A stretch of 8,932 nucleotides of DNA, from assembly GCA_002470165.1 (NCBI GenBank), contig DKNF01000256.1, forward strand, positions 1 through 8,932, in the 5' to 3' direction. A program made the position numbers and the translations under genes. Shown one piece after another: positions 7,102 through 8,932 of the stretch. The DNA is from Betaproteobacteria bacterium UBA7395 (GTDB lineage Bacteria; Pseudomonadota; Gammaproteobacteria; Burkholderiales; Rhodocyclaceae). The notes under the pieces are model-generated. The model ran no database searches. It was given only the letters and a program-made list of their open reading frames with translations, and was not told the DNA's origin. The number at the start of each line of letters is the position of its first letter. The stretch's first letter is position 1.

Positions 7102-7121
7102 TCAATACTCGTGTGCACCAA
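7102..7121 (+). repeat. TniA-binding-type repeat 3 (diverged)
   Basis: Reads TCAATACTCGTGTGCACCAA. Only the first TCA and the TGCACCAA tail match repeats 1 and 2. It lies 32 bases after repeat 2 and ends 14 bases before tniA, so transposase bound here could also repress its own gene (inference). Confidence 0.6.
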
Positions 7122-7135
7122 AGCGAGGTGTGGGC

Positions 7136-8815
7136 ATGGCGTCAGACACATCACCGATCACCGAACAAGGCGTAGCCACCTTGCCCGAGGCGGCATGGGC
7201 GCAAGCCCGGCACCGAGCAGAAATCATCGGGCCGCTGGCAGCGCTTGAGGTGGTCGGGCATGACGCCGCCGACACCGCTGCTCAAGCGCTTGGCCTGTCC
7301 CGGCGGCAGGTGTATGTCCTGATCCGCCGCGCCCGGCAAGGCGCGGGGCTGGTGACGGACTTGGCTCGCGGCCGATCCGGCGGCGGCAAAGGCAAGGGGC
7401 GTCTGCCGGAACCAGTCGAACGCATCATTCGCGAGCTGCTGCAAAAGCGCTTCCTGACCAAGCAGAAGCGCAGCCTGGCGGCGTTCTACCGCGAGGTCGC
7501 GCAGGCGTGCAAAGCGCAAAAGCTGCGGGTGCCGGCTCGCAACACCGTGGCGTTGCGAATCGCCGGCCTCGATCCGCGCGAGGCCGCTCGCCGTCGGGAA
7601 GGCCAGGATGCGGCCCGCCATCTGCAAGGTGTCGGCGGTGAGCCTCCCGCCGTCACCGCGCCACTGGCGCAGGTGCAGATCGACCACACGGTCATCGACT
7701 TGATCGTGGTGGACGAACGCGACCGGCAACCGATTGGCCGTCCGTACCTCACCGTCGCCATCGACGTGTTCACCCGCTGCCTGCTCGGCATGGTAGTCAC
7801 ACTGGAAGCACCGTCCGCCGTCTCGGTCGGCCTGTGCCTCGCACATGTCACCTGCGACAAACGCCCATGGCTGGAGGGGTTGGCCGTGGAAATGGATTGG
7901 CCAATGAGCGGCAAGCCCAGGCTGCTCTACCTGGACAACGCGGCCGAGTTCAAGAGTGAAGCGCTGCGCCGGGGCTGCGAGCAGCATGGCATCCGGCTGG
8001 ACTATCGGCCGCTTGGGCAGCCGCACTATGGTGGCATAGTCGAACGGATTATCGGCACGGCGATGCAGATGATCCACGACGAATTGCCTGGAACGACCTT
8101 CTCCAATCCCGACCAACGCGGGAAGTACGCCTCCGAGAAGATGGCCGCCCTGACACTGCGCGAGCTGGAGCGCTGGCTCGCACTGGCAGTCGGCACCTAT
8201 CACGGCTCCGTGCACAACGGCCTGCTTCAGCCACCGGCCGCGCGCTGGGCTGAGGCTGTGGCGCGCATCGGTGTACCCGCCGTCGTCACCCGCGCCACGG
8301 CTTTCCTTGTCGATTTTCTGCCCATCATCCGCCGGACGCTGACCCGAACCGGCTTCGTCATCGACCACATTCACTACTACGCCGACGCGCTCAAGCCGTG
8401 GATCGCGCGGCGCGACCGCCTTCCCGCTTTCCTGATTCGGCGCGACCCGCGCGACATCAGCCGTATCTGGGTGCTGGAACCGGAGGGTCAGCACTATCTG
8501 GAAATCCCCTACCGTACCTTGTCGCACCCGGCTGTCACCCTCTGGGAGCAACGCCAAGCATTGGCGAAATTGCGGCAGCAAGGGCGCGAACAGGTGGATG
8601 AGTCGGCGCTGTTCCGCATGATCGGGCAGATGCGCGAGATCGTGACCACCGCGCAGAAGGCCACACGCAAGGCGCGGCGTGACGCGGATCGTCGACAACA
8701 CCTCAAGGCATCCGCTCGGCCGGACAAGCCCGTTCCGCCGGAAACGGACATTGCCGACCCGCAGGCCGACAACCTGCCGCCGGCCAAACCGTTCGACCAG
8801 ATCGAGGAGTGGTAG
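7136..8815 (+). CDS. tniA: TniA, DDE transposase of Tn402/Tn5053 family
   Basis: A 559-residue transposase, the standard TniA length. The N-terminus has HTH-like segments (AAQALGLSRRQVYVLIRRAR, about 48-67) for end binding. The RNase-H-fold core shows the catalytic triad Asp183 (VQIDHTVIDL), Asp267 (LYLDNAAEFKS) and Glu303 (GGIVERIIGT), with 35 residues between the second and third. It cuts and joins the transposon ends and acts with TniB and TniQ, while TniR resolves cointegrates. The start is the ATG at 7136, with GAGG 7 bases upstream and MASDTSPITEQGVATLPEAAW matching the family; the frame extends 31 codons further through the repeats, which is not taken as coding. tniB starts 2 bases after its stop. 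The gene appears intact. Confidence 0.96.
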   Translation: MASDTSPITEQGVATLPEAAWAQARHRAEIIGPLAALEVVGHDAADTAAQALGLSRRQVYVLIRRARQGAGLVTDLARGRSGGGKGKGRLPEPVERIIRELLQKRFLTKQKRSLAAFYREVAQACKAQKLRVPARNTVALRIAGLDPREAARRREGQDAARHLQGVGGEPPAVTAPLAQVQIDHTVIDLIVVDERDRQPIGRPYLTVAIDVFTRCLLGMVVTLEAPSAVSVGLCLAHVTCDKRPWLEGLAVEMDWPMSGKPRLLYLDNAAEFKSEALRRGCEQHGIRLDYRPLGQPHYGGIVERIIGTAMQMIHDELPGTTFSNPDQRGKYASEKMAALTLRELERWLALAVGTYHGSVHNGLLQPPAARWAEAVARIGVPAVVTRATAFLVDFLPIIRRTLTRTGFVIDHIHYYADALKPWIARRDRLPAFLIRRDPRDISRIWVLEPEGQHYLEIPYRTLSHPAVTLWEQRQALAKLRQQGREQVDESALFRMIGQMREIVTTAQKATRKARRDADRRQHLKASARPDKPVPPETDIADPQADNLPPAKPFDQIEEW

Positions 8816-8817
8816 CC

Positions 8818-8932
8818 GTGGACGAATATCCCATCATCGACCTGTCTCACCTGCTGCCGGCGGCGCAGGGTCTGGCCCGTCTGCCAGCGGACGAGCGCGT
8901 GCAGCGTATCCGCGCCGACCGCTGGATCGGCT
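8818..8932 (+). CDS. tniB: TniB, ATP-binding transposition protein (5' part only)
   Basis: A GTG at 8818 opens a frame of 38 codons to the window end: it begins DEYPIIDLSHLLPAAQG after the start and reaches RADRWIG. This is the N-terminus of TniB, an AAA+ ATPase of about 300 residues comparable to MuB/TnsC that helps TniA choose and capture target DNA. GAGGAG lies 8 bases before the GTG, inside the end of tniA, and the 2-base gap from the tniA stop suggests coupled translation. The Walker motifs lie beyond the window. Confidence 0.92.
   Translation, partial: MDEYPIIDLSHLLPAAQGLARLPADERVQRIRADRWIG

Larger units (their letters stand above)
6993..8932 (+). mobile_element. Tn402/Tn5053-family transposon, tni (IRt) end, continues beyond window
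   Basis: The segment starts with the family's terminal repeat (TGTCATTTTCAGAAGACGAC...), followed by TniA-type repeats, tniA and the start of tniB, all in the expected order and reading inward from the IRt end. In this family tniQ and tniR follow, then cargo such as mer or an integron, then the other end; none of these is visible here. A 5-base target duplication is expected; the five bases outside the end are GAAAT (6988-6992), but the partner copy is outside the window. Confidence 0.9.

Noticed and set aside
7043..7135. Upstream extension of the tniA frame by 31 codons
   Set aside because: It runs through the TniA-type repeats, has no ribosome site at its start, and the ATG at 7136 gives the standard 559-residue TniA with GAGG in place.
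6963..7154. Extension of the tnpR frame on the minus strand up to 7154
   Set aside because: It crosses the tni inverted repeat, so it is a chance fusion of two elements. The GTG at 6962 matches relatives and has a ribosome site.
7151..8701. 516-codon minus-strand frame opposite tniA
   Set aside because: It is a shadow of tniA with no recognisable motif; tniA has the complete DDE triad and family length.
6993..8932. Integron, resistance or mercury cargo
   Set aside because: Only the tni end is present; no integrase, attI/attC or mer sequence is seen within the window.
1..8932. CRISPR array, tRNA or rRNA
   Set aside because: I found no regularly spaced repeat array and no recognisable tRNA or rRNA signature; coding genes fill nearly all of the window.

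Overview
The window joins two unrelated blocks. Bases 1-6363 are a chromosomal 2-methylcitrate-cycle (propionate catabolism) locus. Bases about 6364-8932 are mobile DNA: a resolvase gene left from a Tn3-family element, and the start of a Tn402/Tn5053-type tni transposon. High GC, the prpC-acnD-prpF order and a divergent XRE/ScfR-type regulator suggest a betaproteobacterium, perhaps near Rhodocyclales. That host call is inference from gene content, not from a marker gene.

Left block. On the minus strand, prpC (2-methylcitrate synthase), acnD (Fe-S 2-methylcitrate dehydratase) and prpF (AcnD partner/2-methylaconitate isomerase, cut by the window start) form a tight operon. There are 12 bases between prpC and acnD, and acnD stop and prpF start overlap as TGATG. 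Together they make 2-methylcitrate from propionyl-CoA and oxaloacetate and convert it to 2-methylaconitate. prpB (2-methylisocitrate lyase) is not in the window. A 473-residue regulator is transcribed divergently on the plus strand. It has an N-terminal HTH, a degenerate ImmA/IrrE-like domain and a C-terminal cysteine cluster, as in the short-chain fatty acyl-CoA regulators (RamB/mycobacterial PrpR type). The 170-base divergent region carries four TTTGCRAA-like motifs that fit operators of this family.

Right block. Only 41 bases after the regulator's stop, a complete Tn21/Tn501-type serine resolvase gene (tnpR, minus strand) ends; no tnpA lies where this subgroup has it. Thirty bases upstream of tnpR's GTG start lies the terminal inverted repeat of a Tn402/Tn5053-family transposon. 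It is followed by the spaced TniA-type repeats, a full-length tniA (559 aa, DDE transposase) and the first 38 codons of tniB; the element continues past the window. The position matches the known habit of this family of inserting into res sites next to resolvase genes.

All gene families here are recognisable and I see no wholly new system. The points most worth a second look are the operator cluster with its Fe-S-type regulator, the nested insertion at tnpR, the missing tnpA, and the missing prpB. No stretch over 300 bases lacks a gene.
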